The position numbers and the translations under genes were made by a program. A model generated the notes under the pieces. It was not told the DNA's origin and ran no database searches. It saw only the letters and a program-made list of their open reading frames with translations. This document shows positions 1-6,225 of a stretch of 64,000 nt of DNA, in pieces (positions within the stretch are counted from its first letter, which is position 1; each line of letters begins with the position of its first letter). The DNA comes from Anaerococcus vaginimassiliensis (lineage in GTDB: Bacteria > Bacillota > Clostridia > Tissierellales > Peptoniphilaceae): positions 186,001-250,000 of the forward strand of contig NZ_LR130844.1 of the NCBI RefSeq assembly GCF_900626155.1. The letters are read 5' to 3'.

Positions 1-121
1 CTTTAAACCTATCTGATATATTTCTAGTAGTTATGCCGATGTATTTCTTATTATTTATTGTATTTGTAATTAAATAAACCACTCCGTACGGGTTTAGAAT
101 TTCATATTTATATTTCTTCAA
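1..121 (-). CDS. GIY-YIG nuclease, 5' part only (runs off window start)
   Basis: Forty codons read inward from the left window edge. The start is a TTG at 121, chosen because GGAGG (131-135) sits 9 nt upstream; the nearby ATG is in another frame and stops after six codons. Residues 13-17 (GVVYL) and 27-29 (YIG) form the two halves of a GIY-YIG active site, followed by the Arg-containing segment TTRNISDRF. Such stand-alone proteins in phages are usually homing endonucleases. The rest of the gene lies outside the window, so family and length cannot be judged. It follows a 19-bp inverted repeat (152-280). Confidence 0.7.
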   Translation of the reverse strand, partial: MKKYKYEILNPYGVVYLITNTINNKKYIGITTRNISDRFK

Positions 122-151
122 AGCACATCACCTCCAAACTACCTAAAAATT

Positions 152-280
152 TTATCTAAACCGCTGTAACGCTTAGTGTCAACTAAATCAAATGACATTT
201 TGAAAAAAAGATGTATCGCTAATGTTTTTTTATTTGTTTCTGTATCTATATCGAAAGGAGGGTTACAGCGGTTTAGATAA
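152..280. repeat. 19-bp perfect inverted repeat, arms 91 bp apart
   Basis: The arm TTATCTAAACCGCTGTAAC at 152-170 recurs as its exact reverse complement at 262-280. The 91 bp between the arms hold no gene with a start codon, although one minus-strand frame stays open across it. The element sits between the terminator at 294-319 and the GIY-YIG gene. I do not recognise it; it could be a nuclease recognition site, a regulatory hairpin or part of a decayed gene. Confidence 0.75.
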
Positions 281-293
281 GACTTCTAGGCAT

Positions 294-319
294 AAAAAAA
301 GACGGATATAATATCCGCC
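294..319 (-). terminator. Rho-independent terminator of the three-small-gene unit
   Basis: On the minus strand GGCGGATAT pairs with ATATCCGTC and is followed by seven T. It lies 66 bp past the stop of the 61-codon gene at 386-571. Confidence 0.85.
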
Positions 320-385
320 TTTAAAAATATATATACTTTTATATCTTACTTAAAATCTTACCATAAAAGCTTTTTTGTCGCAAGG

Positions 386-571
386 TTATAGGCTTTCTCT
401 TCTAAGCCTTATCCATTCTTCCACTTCTTTTAGGTCTTCTTCATTTGCCCAATCCCTAATGTAAATTTTACAACCTGACTTATTTCTAGATTTCTTCTTT
501 ACATCGGGATTATTGGCATCCCACTTATTTCTTGCCCTAGCTTGTGCATCACTTGTCTTGTTTTCTGTCAT
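386..571 (-). CDS. Small conserved phage protein, 61 aa
   Basis: A highly charged 61-residue protein. Its pattern, a basic N-terminal half followed by EEDLKEVEEWIRLRRESL, resembles a group of small Firmicutes phage proteins of unknown function, with a predicted C-terminal helix. An AGGAG lies about 5 nt before the ATG, and the gene starts 1 nt after the stop of the 36-codon gene before it, so the two are translated from one message. It is the last gene before the terminator at 294-319. No function can be assigned. Confidence 0.7.
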   Translation of the reverse strand: MTENKTSDAQARARNKWDANNPDVKKKSRNKSGCKIYIRDWANEEDLKEVEEWIRLRRESL

Positions 572-572
572 A

Positions 573-683
573 TTATCTCCTAACTAAATAAATTAATAAA
601 CCAACAAGTCCGACCATAGCCAACGACTCGATAATCTCTCTTTTGCTTGGCTTTTCCCAAGATAAATCCACTTTGATTTTCAT
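573..683 (-). CDS. Small single-span membrane peptide, 36 aa
   Basis: ATG at 683, stop at 573. A polar N-terminus (MKIKVDLSWEKPSKREIIES) is followed by a hydrophobic stretch LAMVGLVGLLIYLV and a final RR, so one transmembrane segment with a basic end is expected. No strong Shine-Dalgarno is visible, so translation may depend on the preceding 32-codon gene. Function unknown. The tight fit to the next gene (1 nt gap) argues that it is real. Confidence 0.55.
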   Translation of the reverse strand: MKIKVDLSWEKPSKREIIESLAMVGLVGLLIYLVRR

Positions 684-719
684 AACTTTATTAGTATAAT
701 GGTATCAAAAGCTAGGGGC

Positions 720-818
720 TTAACCCCTAACTATTTTGATTTTGAGTCTTAACCCGAAGAATCTGATTTCTAGTTCGAATTCTCTGACGTTAAGGCTCTT
801 TTTATTTTTCTTAACCAT
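720..818 (-). CDS. Small basic peptide, 32 aa
   Basis: ATG at 818 with AGGAGGAAAG just upstream and a consensus promoter 26 bp before that. The peptide is strongly cationic (MVKKNKKSLNVREFELEIRF, ending KIKIVRG) with alternating hydrophobic and charged residues that suggest beta strands. It is the first gene of a separate three-gene transcript within the prophage. No family is recognised. Confidence 0.65.
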   Translation of the reverse strand: MVKKNKKSLNVREFELEIRFFGLRLKIKIVRG

Positions 819-843
819 TATACTTTCCTCCTTTCATACTTAT

Positions 844-872
844 ATTATACACCAGTCGTATATATTTGTCAA
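844..872 (-). promoter_or_regulatory. Consensus sigma-A promoter of the small-gene unit
   Basis: TTGACA (867-872) and TATAAT (844-849) are both perfect, 17 bp apart, on the minus strand. It lacks the CI-type operator seen at 14,534, so it may be active in the lysogen. Confidence 0.85.
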
Positions 873-894
873 CACTTTTTACTATTTTCCCAAC

Positions 895-916
895 AAAAAA
901 AGACGGTGAAACCGCC
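895..916 (-). terminator. Terminator overlapping the stop of the MazF-like gene
   Basis: Minus-strand GGCGGTTTCACCGTC followed by seven T. The first base of the hairpin is the last base of the TAG stop of the gene at 916-1272. Confidence 0.8.
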
Positions 917-1272
917 TAATCAAGTATATAATCAAAAGTTTTTAGCAATGATTTCTTTAATTTTTCAACGTCAGTCGTATCTAGATTATAAATCATGTCC
1001 CCATAAACTCTATGTATTGAAACTTCTCGCATCTTATTGACCATTATAAAAGCTTTTTCTTTGCTAGGGTTTTCTTGGTATTTCTTACAATCAATTGTAA
1101 AACCGCCTCTATACTTCTTGCCAGATTTCTTACTTGTAATCGGAGCGACCACAAATGTTTTATAATCTTTATTAAAGTCTGTTAAAGCTACGGCGTAATG
1201 ATTACCAGATAGCTCTCCTCCTCTTGAATTTGAAAAATTAATTAAATACACACCAAATTTTTCTATTTTCAT
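916..1272 (-). CDS. PemK/MazF-like toxin-family protein
   Basis: A 118-residue protein with the MazF/PemK fold pattern: an N-terminal GVYLINF strand, a glycine-rich segment with SGNHYAVALTD, the strand TFVVAPITSK and a C-terminal helix. Family members are sequence-specific mRNA endoribonucleases, normally neutralised by a small antitoxin encoded just upstream. No antitoxin reading frame of convincing length is found upstream; instead there is a hairpin-rich leader (1294-1341) and a promoter covered by a palindrome. The gene has its own promoter and terminator. It could be an addiction or anti-phage cargo gene, or a regulator that has lost toxicity. Confidence 0.7.
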   Translation of the reverse strand: MKIEKFGVYLINFSNSRGGELSGNHYAVALTDFNKDYKTFVVAPITSKKSGKKYRGGFTIDCKKYQENPSKEKAFIMVNKMREVSIHRVYGDMIYNLDTTDVEKLKKSLLKTFDYILD

Positions 1273-1293
1273 ATTGTCCCCATAATAAAATTA

Positions 1294-1376
1294 GGTGCGT
1301 TCAAAGAACACACCTTCGGTCAACCTTAACTAGTAAGGTTTTTTCTCCTTTTTAACCGTATCCTTAACGAATAAGG
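1294..1376 (-). other. Hairpin-rich 5' leader of the MazF-like gene
   Basis: Three inverted repeats lie in tandem on the transcript: CCTTATTCGTTAAGG, AACCTTACTAGTTAAGGTT (1323-1341) and a 9-bp stem GGTGTGTTC/GAACGCACC (1294-1314). The first two are similar to each other. A 20-codon ATG frame starts near the promoter -10 without a ribosome binding site and is not called as a gene. Confidence 0.5.
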
Positions 1377-1390
1377 CTTTTGGTATATAC

Positions 1391-1419
1391 ATAATACCAC
1401 ATATTGTAGTATTATACAA
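1391..1419 (-). promoter_or_regulatory. Promoter and palindromic operator of the MazF-like gene
   Basis: TTGTAT (1414-1419), 17 bp, TATTAT (1391-1396) on the minus strand. The same stretch is a dyad, ATAATACCAC (1391-1400) against GTAGTATTAT (1406-1415), matching at 9 of 10 positions. That layout suits autoregulation or repression by a dimeric protein. Confidence 0.65.
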
Positions 1420-1430
1420 CTTTTATATAT

Positions 1431-1454
1431 AAAAAGACGGATACAATATCCGCC
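1431..1454 (-). terminator. Terminator of the prophage early operon
   Basis: Minus-strand GGCGGATAT-TGT-ATCCGTC followed by five T, 35 bp after the ArpU-like gene. It closes the long early transcript and is nearly identical in stem to the terminator at 294-319. Confidence 0.8.
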
Positions 1455-1488
1455 TATAATTATAGAGTTAAACAGTTTTTTTAAAATT

Positions 1489-1956
1489 CTACAACCTAAT
1501 TATTTTTTTATATAAATTAAGCAAAGCAACATCTGACTTTCTCCAGATCATATCTTTAGACACCCCGTATTCAGTCGCTAAACTTCTCATACTATCAGTA
1601 TTATCTACCCATACCCTCATAATTATAGCTTTGTGTTGAGGGTCTTCTATGCTCTTTATAGCACGTCTTACTGGGCGTATCTCTAGCTTTATGCTATATA
1701 TCTCTTCTTCTAGTCTTTGGATATCATCTAGAACCTTTACTATCGTGTCTTCTTGGCTACTACCACCTCCTTTGATTGGGTCAGTATTTCCGAACCCAGA
1801 CTTTACACCATCTATCCTATCCCTTTTATTGCTTATTTCAGCTTTAAGGGCTTCTATATAATCTAAATTCTCTTTATAATTCCTTAGAATCGCTTTAGTT
1901 ATTTCTCTTCTGCCCTTATCTCTTTGTCTTCTTTCTTCCCTAATGCTTTTACTCAC
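1489..1956 (-). CDS. ArpU/RinA-like phage late transcription regulator
   Basis: A 155-residue protein with a long N-terminal coiled-coil (residues about 30-105) and a C-terminal sigma-70 region-4-like helix-turn-helix (SLATEYGVSKDMIWRKSDVA, about 125-145). This is the layout of the DUF1492/ArpU/RinA regulators that switch on the late genes of Firmicutes phages, and it sits as the last gene of the early operon, just where those regulators lie. Residues about 55-65 form a flexible Gly/Ser patch. It overlaps the preceding gene by 8 nt. Confidence 0.65.
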   Translation of the reverse strand: MSKSIREERRQRDKGRREITKAILRNYKENLDYIEALKAEISNKRDRIDGVKSGFGNTDPIKGGGSSQEDTIVKVLDDIQRLEEEIYSIKLEIRPVRRAIKSIEDPQHKAIIMRVWVDNTDSMRSLATEYGVSKDMIWRKSDVALLNLYKKIIRL

Positions 1957-2236
1957 CCAATCCTCCGTACTTATACTCCCATAGGTTTTCCACTTTCCTT
2001 ATTTCTTTTAAACTATAAGGCTCTATGTATGCCTTTATTATGTGCTTTTTCTTATCTCTTGTAACTTTATATTCTTTTAGAATTCTTCCCCCGTCTATAA
2101 GACTTATAAGCTCCCTATCAGTATACTTATCTAAGGGAAAGATAGGTTTACCTTTAAAAATAATCGAACCTCTATGATATACTTCTTTAAAATACACAAA
2201 ATACTCATCTAAAGATTCGCTGTGTAACTGAGCCAC
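1949..2236 (-). CDS. Phage protein of unknown function, 95 aa
   Basis: GTG start at 2236, preceded by GGGGAAAGG in the end of the previous gene. The protein is basic and mixed alpha/beta with a C-terminal helix (SLKEIRKVENLWEY). It overlaps the late-regulator gene by 8 nt and so is translationally coupled to it. No family is recognised. Confidence 0.55.
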   Translation of the reverse strand: MAQLHSESLDEYFVYFKEVYHRGSIIFKGKPIFPLDKYTDRELISLIDGGRILKEYKVTRDKKKHIIKAYIEPYSLKEIRKVENLWEYKYGGLGE

Positions 2237-2239
2237 TCT

Positions 2240-2419
2240 TTACCTTTCCCCTTCTTCCAAGATAGTTTCAAAGTGTATAAAAGCATCTTCTTTGGATTCT
2301 AGGATTTTATTCCTTTCTTTCCTGTCAAATTCTTTCGCTTCCTCTAGGTCGGTAAACTCACCAATCACTTCTCCGCCTCTAAATTCGCTGTCATACTTAA
2401 TCACTTCATACTTAGTCAT
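2240..2419 (-). CDS. Phage protein of unknown function, 59 aa
   Basis: ATG at 2419 overlaps the last codons of the preceding gene (stop at 2416); the stop is at 2240. The sequence begins MTKYEVIKYDSEFRGGEVIG and is followed by the charged helix DLEEAKEFDRKERNKI. The protein is too short for most gene callers but lies in a continuous run of overlapping genes with matching codon use. Function unknown. Confidence 0.6.
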   Translation of the reverse strand: MTKYEVIKYDSEFRGGEVIGEFTDLEEAKEFDRKERNKILESKEDAFIHFETILEEGER

Positions 2420-2739
2420 ATTATTCCTTTTTCTCCTAAATAACCCACTCTGTCTATCCTTTCTTTTTCTCTCTCTAGATCCATTTCAATAACAGTCATA
2501 AGAGCATAATTGGCAATATCTATAAAAGTATCCCTTATAGGTTCGTCTTTAACCCTTATATCCTCTGTTTTAGATAGTTGTTTGATTCTCTCCATCTTGT
2601 CACTCATCCTTACAACTGGAGCTATAATTCCAAACTCTTTATAAGATTTTGAAAAGCTGTCCCCATAGTCTGCGTTTTTATCCATGTATATCTTTAAAAT
2701 TTCGTTAGTTAAATCTTTTAGTTTATCGTACTTAGTCAT
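2416..2739 (-). CDS. DUF1599-type (nucleotide modification associated) protein
   Basis: A 107-residue all-helical protein. The segment MDKNADYGDSFSKSYKEFGI, then VVRMSDKMERIKQL and DTFIDIANYALMTVIEM match the DUF1599/Nmad1 family found in many phages near DNA-metabolism genes. The conserved acidic residues resemble those of all-alpha NTP pyrophosphatases, so a role in nucleotide pool control is plausible. It lies close to a MazG-like gene (3412-3747). Confidence 0.65.
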   Translation of the reverse strand: MTKYDKLKDLTNEILKIYMDKNADYGDSFSKSYKEFGIIAPVVRMSDKMERIKQLSKTEDIRVKDEPIRDTFIDIANYALMTVIEMDLEREKERIDRVGYLGEKGII

Positions 2740-2740
2740 T

Positions 2741-3079
2741 TCATCCCCTAATTCTCAAACCTTTTTTATTTTCATCTATTACTTCTTTGGATATATATAA
2801 ATCCAGTCCGCCACGGCTCACTCTCACGCCTGTTTCTTCAAAAATAGTATCGCTAATATCATCAAAGCTTATATCTTTTGACAAAATGCTACCCAGTATG
2901 TCTACACACCCTTCCGCCATATCTCCTAGCCTTTTTTTACCAAATCCATAATTTTTCCTCATATAGAGTAAAGGGATATAAATCATCAAGAGTGTTTTTT
3001 GTGCTAGTTGTCGGTCATAGAAATACTCCGCCCTTTCTACAGGATCCTTATTAAGTCGCCTTCTTGTTTGCCTATTCAT
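2741..3079 (-). CDS. Phage protein of unknown function, 112 aa
   Basis: A helical, basic protein beginning MNRQTRRRLNKDPVERAEYF. The middle part (LAQKTLLMIYIPLLYMRKNY) is amphipathic to hydrophobic, but charged residues on both sides argue against a true membrane span. It overlaps its upstream neighbour by 4 nt. This kind of early-region phage protein has no assigned function that I know. Confidence 0.5.
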   Translation of the reverse strand: MNRQTRRRLNKDPVERAEYFYDRQLAQKTLLMIYIPLLYMRKNYGFGKKRLGDMAEGCVDILGSILSKDISFDDISDTIFEETGVRVSRGGLDLYISKEVIDENKKGLRIRG

Positions 3080-3402
3080 AAGTCCTCACTTTTAGAAATT
3101 TCCCAATTGATCGTTATCCCATACAGAAATCTGCTATTAGTAAATATATTTTTTGCATATTTAAAATCTACATCAAGGTCAGGTAACATATCCTGTAATT
3201 TTGACAAAAATTTACGCTTACGCATCCATCTTTGTTCTTCTATATTATAATTACTAAATACAACATCAAGACCTGTAAATCCATTCTGATTAGCTTTTTT
3301 TATCTTTTTTTCTAGACATTCTTTTTTCCACCATTTCTCAAACCACGCATCAAAAGCTTTCTCGCGTTCTTGCCTTAACTTCTCAACGTCCAACATAAAC
3401 AC
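3076..3402 (-). CDS. Phage protein of unknown function, 108 aa
   Basis: N-terminal half is a charged helix rich in Trp and Lys (EKAFDAWFEKWWKKECLEKK). The last residues (ISKSEDL) and their DNA closely match the end of the adjacent MazG-like gene, pointing to duplication or gene conversion of the 3' end. The second Met (MLDVEK) is an alternative start. No family recognised. Confidence 0.5.
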   Translation of the reverse strand: MFMLDVEKLRQEREKAFDAWFEKWWKKECLEKKIKKANQNGFTGLDVVFSNYNIEEQRWMRKRKFLSKLQDMLPDLDVDFKYAKNIFTNSRFLYGITINWEISKSEDL

Positions 3403-3411
3403 CTCCTAAGG

Positions 3412-3747
3412 TTATAAGTCCTCGCTTTTGTAAAATTGCCCATTTATAGTCTTTCCAGTCCTTTTGCTAATCTTTCTGTACGCCATATCAAGGCACATAA
3501 GAGGATCTAAGCCTAATTGCTTGCATAAAATTATAAGAGTTACAAAGATGTCTCCCATTTCTAAATTTAAGTTATCCCAAAAGTTTTTGCTTACTTCACC
3601 TTGATAGTAGCTGATATCAAATTCAGTCTTAAACTCAAACACTTCTTCGATAAACTTCATAAACTGCGTATTCGCATTTTCACTATGGAGCAAATCCTTA
3701 TCATCTGCCCACTCCAAAGTTAGTTTTTGTAAATCTTCAAACGTCAT
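3412..3747 (-). CDS. MazG-like nucleotide pyrophosphohydrolase
   Basis: A 111-residue all-alpha NTP pyrophosphatase-like protein. The metal-binding signature is visible as FIEEVFEFKTEF (ExxE...E) in the first half and LEMGDIFVTLIIL (ExxD) in the second, followed by CLDMAYRKISKRTGKTINGQF, a typical MazG C-terminal helix. These enzymes hydrolyse (d)NTPs to monophosphates; in phages they may adjust nucleotide pools or alarmone levels. The neighbouring DUF1599 gene fits that theme. Confidence 0.7.
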   Translation of the reverse strand: MTFEDLQKLTLEWADDKDLLHSENANTQFMKFIEEVFEFKTEFDISYYQGEVSKNFWDNLNLEMGDIFVTLIILCKQLGLDPLMCLDMAYRKISKRTGKTINGQFYKSEDL

Positions 3748-3758
3748 CTTTTATCCTT

Positions 3759-3950
3759 TCAATCACACCACGCAAGTGTTAAATGCACATTTCCGTCTTC
3801 ATCAATACAATTCAATTCTTCAGCACTTAATTCAGTCCATCTTTCCCTATAATTTCCATTTATGTCAACAATTTCTTCAAATAGTTCAAATTTCAATTCT
3901 TTTTCAGGATCAAAATATTCAAACCATTCTAAAAAATCTTTTACTTTCAT
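3759..3950 (-). CDS. Small acidic phage protein, 63 aa
   Basis: Begins MKVKDFLEWFEYFDPEKEL and is a diverged paralogue of the protein at 4485-4673 (MKVKELIDRLNKMDPDKEV): both have an N-terminal helix, a DP(E/D)KE motif and a short beta-rich tail. The family is common in Firmicutes phages and has no known role. It overlaps the YopX gene by 4 nt. Confidence 0.55.
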   Translation of the reverse strand: MKVKDFLEWFEYFDPEKELKFELFEEIVDINGNYRERWTELSAEELNCIDEDGNVHLTLAWCD

Positions 3951-4336
3951 TCTTCCACCCTATCTAGTAATTCTTTATCTTCATATATATTTCCTGCTAT
4001 TGCATAATCACCACAATTAGTAATGGATTCAACAATTCCTTCATCTTTCCAAACAATACAGTAAGTATACTCATCTTTGTCAAAACAAATCCTTGCATAA
4101 TCCCAATAGTCATTTTCAAAATAACCTTCATCAGTCAAGATATCACCTTCGTATATTTCATGTCCGTCTCTGTCTTTCACACCAATACCTCTCATTAAAA
4201 TATATCCTGGTTCTTCAATTTCTGTCCATTCAGAAAAAGCATCTAAAACTTCAACCTTTTCATACTTATCCGTACTAGTTATTCTTACATCATAATCAAG
4301 ATATTTAGCTTCTTTATCCCAAATTCTAAACTTCAT
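3947..4336 (-). CDS. YopX family phage protein
   Basis: The start is placed at the ATG at 4336, preceded by GGAGAAAGA, giving 129 residues; the frame stays open 12 codons further without a better site. MKFRIWDKEAKYL at the start and MRGIGVKDRDGHEIYEGDIL in the middle are the hallmark strands of YopX, named from Bacillus phage SPbeta. The C-terminus (YAIAGNIYEDKELL) also fits. The fold is beta-rich and its function is unknown. Confidence 0.8.
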   Translation of the reverse strand: MKFRIWDKEAKYLDYDVRITSTDKYEKVEVLDAFSEWTEIEEPGYILMRGIGVKDRDGHEIYEGDILTDEGYFENDYWDYARICFDKDEYTYCIVWKDEGIVESITNCGDYAIAGNIYEDKELLDRVEE

Positions 4337-4349
4337 TCTTTCTCCTCTT

Positions 4350-4481
4350 TTACCACAACAAATCGTAAACAAATTCTATAAGCTTAGCGGCTATCAAAGC
4401 TGCTAACCACATAAATGTTACAATCAACACTAACGCAATGAAAACTAGTAGAGCTAATGCTATTAATTTTAAGAAGTTCAT
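4350..4481 (-). CDS. Small membrane protein, 43 aa
   Basis: ATG at 4481 with GAGGAAT upstream, stop at 4350. Nearly the whole peptide is hydrophobic (LIALALLVFIALVLIVTFMW then LAALIAAKLIEFVYDLLW), enough for one long or two short transmembrane helices. It starts 4 nt after the stop of the upstream gene and ends 14 nt before the YopX start. Small hydrophobic phage proteins of this type may act in superinfection exclusion or lysis timing, but nothing specific points to that here. Confidence 0.65.
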   Translation of the reverse strand: MNFLKLIALALLVFIALVLIVTFMWLAALIAAKLIEFVYDLLW

Positions 4482-4484
4482 ATT

Positions 4485-4673
4485 CTATTCCTCAGCCTCG
4501 ACCTCTTTAGTTTTTTCTAAGTTTAGATACACTTCGCTTTTATCAAAACAAAAACCTATTTCAAATAAATGTTTTTTTACACAATCTCCGCTTTTCCAGT
4601 CAAACCAGTAACCCATAACTTCCTTATCTGGGTCCATCTTGTTCAACCTATCTATAAGTTCTTTTACTTTCAT
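4485..4673 (-). CDS. Small phage protein, paralogue of 3759-3950
   Basis: A 62-residue acidic protein with the same MKVK...MDPDKEV opening as its paralogue. It overlaps the preceding gene by 4 nt. Function unknown. Confidence 0.55.
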   Translation of the reverse strand: MKVKELIDRLNKMDPDKEVMGYWFDWKSGDCVKKHLFEIGFCFDKSEVYLNLEKTKEVEAEE

Positions 4674-4855
4674 ATATCTTTCCTATAGTCCAATAATTTA
4701 TCGTATAGTTCATTCAATGTTTCAATTTCTAATTCGCTTTCCTCACTTAAATAACCAGCATCATATTTCTTAGCCCAACCAAATATAGATGTTTTCCTTT
4801 GCTTAATCAAACGTTGTATTTGTCCTATATCAGACATTGTTAAATCAATTTTCAT
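4670..4855 (-). CDS. Small helical phage protein, 61 aa
   Basis: Two predicted helices (MSDIGQIQRLIKQRKTSIFG and SELEIETLNELYDKLLDYRK) separated by a short loop. Member of the early gene run, coupled by a 4-nt overlap to the next gene. No family recognised. Confidence 0.5.
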   Translation of the reverse strand: MKIDLTMSDIGQIQRLIKQRKTSIFGWAKKYDAGYLSEESELEIETLNELYDKLLDYRKDI

Positions 4856-4894
4856 TCTCCAACCTCAACTTCTTTAAAATCAGCCAAATCTGTA

Positions 4895-5134
4895 TTAAAC
4901 TTTTATTTGAAGCTCCCTGTGTATCCCTAAAAATTCTAATTCGTAGTCATATAGTTCTTTATCAGTTAATTTCCTATCGTATAACAATGTGTCGTGATAT
5001 TTCATACTAACCTGATCTAAATCTATCTTTAACAATTTAAAAGCATTTGAGCTCATAAGTCCCTCCATAGGCTGACAACCAATACTAAAAGGTCTCGCTT
5101 TCATACCGTAGATGTAATAGTCTGTGAAACTCAT
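4895..5134 (-). CDS. Conserved phage protein, 79 aa
   Basis: The N-terminal MKARPFSIGCQPMEGL and the C-terminal LLYDRKLTDKELYDYELEFL make a pattern I associate with a small conserved family in Firmicutes phages; no activity is known. It overlaps its upstream neighbour by 4 nt. Confidence 0.55.
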   Translation of the reverse strand: MSFTDYYIYGMKARPFSIGCQPMEGLMSSNAFKLLKIDLDQVSMKYHDTLLYDRKLTDKELYDYELEFLGIHRELQIKV

Positions 5135-5604
5135 TCTTCCACATCGTTCTTTTCAAAATTATCTAAACATATTCCGTATTCTTTTTTGAATATTTCTATT
5201 TCATCATCTGTAAATTCTACCTTGTACTCAAATACATCTTTACTTGACCCTTGCAATACAGGATAGCTTATACTTGGCCTTTGCTTAATTGCTAGATAAG
5301 TTGGATTGCCACCTTTTGTTTTCATAGAATTATGCTCATAAAAATATTTTTTTATCTCTTCCCTATCCTCTGGGGGTGTTTCAGCAAACTCAACTGCTGC
5401 TTTTATCATTTTTACATCTTTATCATCACAATATTCATTTTCAATAAAAATTAGATTTTTAATAATTAAACTTATTGTAATAACATTTGAAATTAAACCG
5501 TCATAAGTCACTTTCCTTTCCAATGTAATTTCTTTAGTTTCTTTTTTTTCTTTTAATTTATAATCATTTTCTTTAGCAATTTTCTTTAATTCATCAATTT
5601 TCAT
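5131..5604 (-). CDS. Phage protein of unknown function, 157 aa
   Basis: A charged N-terminal helix (MKIDELKKIAKENDYKLKEK), a strand-rich middle and an acidic C-terminal half (FTDDEIEIFKKEYGICLDNF). No domain is recognised with confidence. Only a lone ATG with a weak purine-rich upstream region marks the start. Confidence 0.5.
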   Translation of the reverse strand: MKIDELKKIAKENDYKLKEKKETKEITLERKVTYDGLISNVITISLIIKNLIFIENEYCDDKDVKMIKAAVEFAETPPEDREEIKKYFYEHNSMKTKGGNPTYLAIKQRPSISYPVLQGSSKDVFEYKVEFTDDEIEIFKKEYGICLDNFEKNDVEE

Positions 5605-5633
5605 ATCTACTCCATTTCTTTAAAATTTGAACC

Positions 5634-6041
5634 TTATTCCCCATCTCTACTATATAAAGGTGCATAATAAATACCTTTAATTTTAAATGCACATACAGAA
5701 TAGTAATAATCTCCATTTCCGTTATCAGCATATAAATCCGCTTGTGCTATTTTGTTTTGATTGTGGATAAATACCACTTCTTGCGTAGTAGATGTTTCCT
5801 CTCCACCATAGTAATTTAAAGCAGGTTTATTAAATCTTATATCAGTAATAACAGCTTCTAATTTAACATCTTTAAACTCTCCGTAAGCCATAGCACAGCA
5901 ATCATAATCTGTCATTTCGATAGTTATGATAGACCCGTCATCTAGCTTTAAATGATCCTTGCTCCATTCAGTTATTCTTCTGCCTACAAGCCTATCAACC
6001 ATTTCTTTTTTGTCTTTATACTCAAATTCTTCGTAACACAT
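5634..6041 (-). CDS. Phage protein, DUF7448-like
   Basis: Start placed at the ATG at 6041 because AAGGAGGAAGAA precedes it; an upstream in-frame ATG at 6086 has no such site. The 135-residue protein has VDRLVGRRITEW, then LDDGSIITIEMTDYDCCAMAYGEF, then a strand-rich second half. This order resembles small beta-rich phage proteins grouped as DUF7448, whose role is unknown. Assignment is by pattern only. Confidence 0.5.
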   Translation of the reverse strand: MCYEEFEYKDKKEMVDRLVGRRITEWSKDHLKLDDGSIITIEMTDYDCCAMAYGEFKDVKLEAVITDIRFNKPALNYYGGEETSTTQEVVFIHNQNKIAQADLYADNGNGDYYYSVCAFKIKGIYYAPLYSRDGE

Positions 6042-6051
6042 TTCTTCCTCC

Positions 6052-6225
6052 TTATCCCAAATACGCCCATTGCCTATACATAACAAACAAATATCTTGCT
6101 ATCGCTATTAGTGTGAAGATATCTATCCACTTCTTAGCTTCTTTCTTTTCACATAAGCTCGCTATTCTTGATCCTGCTAAAAGAATCATAATCAAATTTA
6201 TTGCCTTAATTGCACTTGGTGTCAT
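6052..6225 (-). CDS. Small membrane protein, 57 aa
   Basis: Two ATG codons lie in a row at 6228 and 6225. The second is preferred because GGAGG is 5 nt before it, while only 2 nt separate it from the first. The protein has a hydrophobic N-terminal helix (INLIMILLAGSRIASLC) and a second near the C-terminus (WIDIFTLIAIARYLFVMY). The start overlaps the stop of the previous gene. Role unknown. Confidence 0.55.
   Translation of the reverse strand: MTPSAIKAINLIMILLAGSRIASLCEKKEAKKWIDIFTLIAIARYLFVMYRQWAYLG

Noticed and set aside
1360-1400. 20-codon ATG frame in the MazF leader as a possible antitoxin
   Set aside because: No ribosome binding site, begins within the promoter -10 region and is too short to fold as an antitoxin.
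4093-4278. Plus-strand frame antisense to the YopX gene
   Set aside because: His/Leu-rich shadow without a start signal.
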